This document shows, piece by piece, positions 41,371-41,778 of a stretch of DNA of 41,778 nt (position 1 is the first letter of the stretch; the number at the start of each line of letters is the position of its first letter). The notes below the pieces were generated by a model. The model had not been told where the DNA came from and did no database searches. It saw only the letters and a list, made by a program, of their open reading frames with translations. The translations under genes were made by a program, and so were the position numbers. The stretch comes from Natronococcus jeotgali DSM 18795 (GTDB lineage Archaea; Halobacteriota; Halobacteria; Halobacteriales; Natrialbaceae): NCBI RefSeq assembly GCF_000337695.1, contig NZ_AOIA01000122.1, positions 1 to 41,778 of the forward strand, in the 5' to 3' direction.

Positions 41371-41778
41371 GTGACATCCGGTACGCGACCCCCGCAGGCG
41401 ACGACGCTCGAGCACCCCGCCCTCGAGACCGCCCGGGAGGCGATCGCCGACGGCATCGACCGCGAGGCGATGATCACCGTCTTCGGCCGCTGCACCGTCG
41501 ACTACGACGGTCGGGCCTCGAGCCGGCTCGAGGAGGGCGACCGCCACCTCATGCTCAAACCCGACGGCGCGGCGCTGGTCCACACCGACGAGGGTCAACA
41601 GCCCGTCAACTGGCAGCCGCCCGGCTGCGACCGCTCGGTTCGCTGCGAGGACGGCGCGCTCGTGATCGAGAGCGTGCGGTCCTCGCCCGACGAGCGGCTG
41701 GTCGTCCGTTTCGAGCTGGTGGTGCAGGTTTCGACGTTCGCGGGCTCGGACCCGACCGAACTCGCTGTCGTCGGCACC
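41371..41778 (+). CDS. nucS: Endonuclease NucS (EndoMS), 5' part; runs off the right edge
   Basis: NucS/EndoMS cuts DNA at mismatches or branched ends and carries out non-MutS mismatch repair in many archaea and actinobacteria. The 136 visible codons form the N-terminal dimerisation and DNA-binding domain. ITVFGRCTVDYDGRASSRLEEGDRH is followed by LMLKPDGAALVHTDEGQQPVNWQPPG, highly characteristic. The catalytic nuclease domain lies beyond the window. The start is GTG 41371; the ATG at 41367 is in a different frame. It is divergent from the lipoprotein gene across 110 bases. Confidence 0.92.
   Translation, partial: MTSGTRPPQATTLEHPALETAREAIADGIDREAMITVFGRCTVDYDGRASSRLEEGDRHLMLKPDGAALVHTDEGQQPVNWQPPGCDRSVRCEDGALVIESVRSSPDERLVVRFELVVQVSTFAGSDPTELAVVGT

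Noticed and set aside
1-41778. CRISPR array, prophage or transposon
   Set aside because: No regularly spaced repeats, no cas, transposase, integrase or capsid-like proteins were seen; coding style is uniform throughout.

Overview
The window reads as chromosome from an extremely halophilic archaeon (class Halobacteria). Base composition is uniformly GC-rich, the predicted proteins are strongly acidic, and many genes begin 20-35 bases after a TATA-like box with little or no leader. The gene set is haloarchaeal: HTH-10 (bacterio-opsin-activator type) regulators, GfcR, TFB, GINS, PriS, NucS, Cdc48 and Tat-type lipoproteins with an RR motif and lipobox. No rRNA, CRISPR array, intact insertion sequence or phage gene was seen. 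I cannot assign genus from sequence alone; a Natrialba/Haloterrigena-like relative is only a guess.

Region 1 (1-5300, minus strand) is the conserved archaeal information-processing cluster. In transcription order it holds tRNA-Ser(GCT), rps13, rps4, rps11, rpoD, tRNA-Leu(CAG), rpl18e, rpl13, rps9, rpoN, rpoK and eno (running off the left edge). Genes overlap by 1-7 bases or nearly touch. A second copy of the 3' end of tRNA-Leu lies just downstream of the tRNA.

Region 2 (5300-16200) is mixed. It holds a probable lipoprotein-gene remnant, moaA, an HTH-10 regulator, and the RNA ligase rtcB and its cofactor archease separated by an opposite-strand gene for a large secreted protein resembling a polysaccharide deacetylase without its catalytic motifs. 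A GNAT acetyltransferase follows, then a metal module: a CxxC-containing HTH regulator divergent from a free-standing HMA protein, a P1B-type ATPase and a possible FmdE-like protein.

Region 3 (16200-24450) is housekeeping: the priS-gins operon, a peroxiredoxin, an HTH-10 regulator, a DUF7344-like winged-helix protein, cdc48 translationally coupled to a small Hsp20-like protein, an alpha/beta hydrolase and panB.

Region 4 (24450-33450) carries metabolism and regulation: a small membrane protein, two HAD hydrolases, an acyl-CoA dehydrogenase, a third HTH-10 regulator, gfcR, a TFB, RNase HI with its operon partner, a PadR regulator, inorganic pyrophosphatase and a candidate microprotein.

Region 5 (33450-41778) carries an alkaline-phosphatase-superfamily enzyme, a DUF371 protein, endonuclease III, an EamA transporter with a tiny overlapping upstream frame, the termination ribonuclease aCPSF1/FttA preceded by a cluster of inverted repeats, a conserved hypothetical, a Tat lipoprotein and the start of nucS.

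The most rewarding unexplained structure lies in the intergenic regions. Perfect or near-perfect palindromes sit at promoter positions of tfb, padR (with a related half-site at ppa), priS, the metal module, the moaA/HTH-10 divergent region and the secreted protein beside rtcB. All are described from sequence alone; no database search was run.
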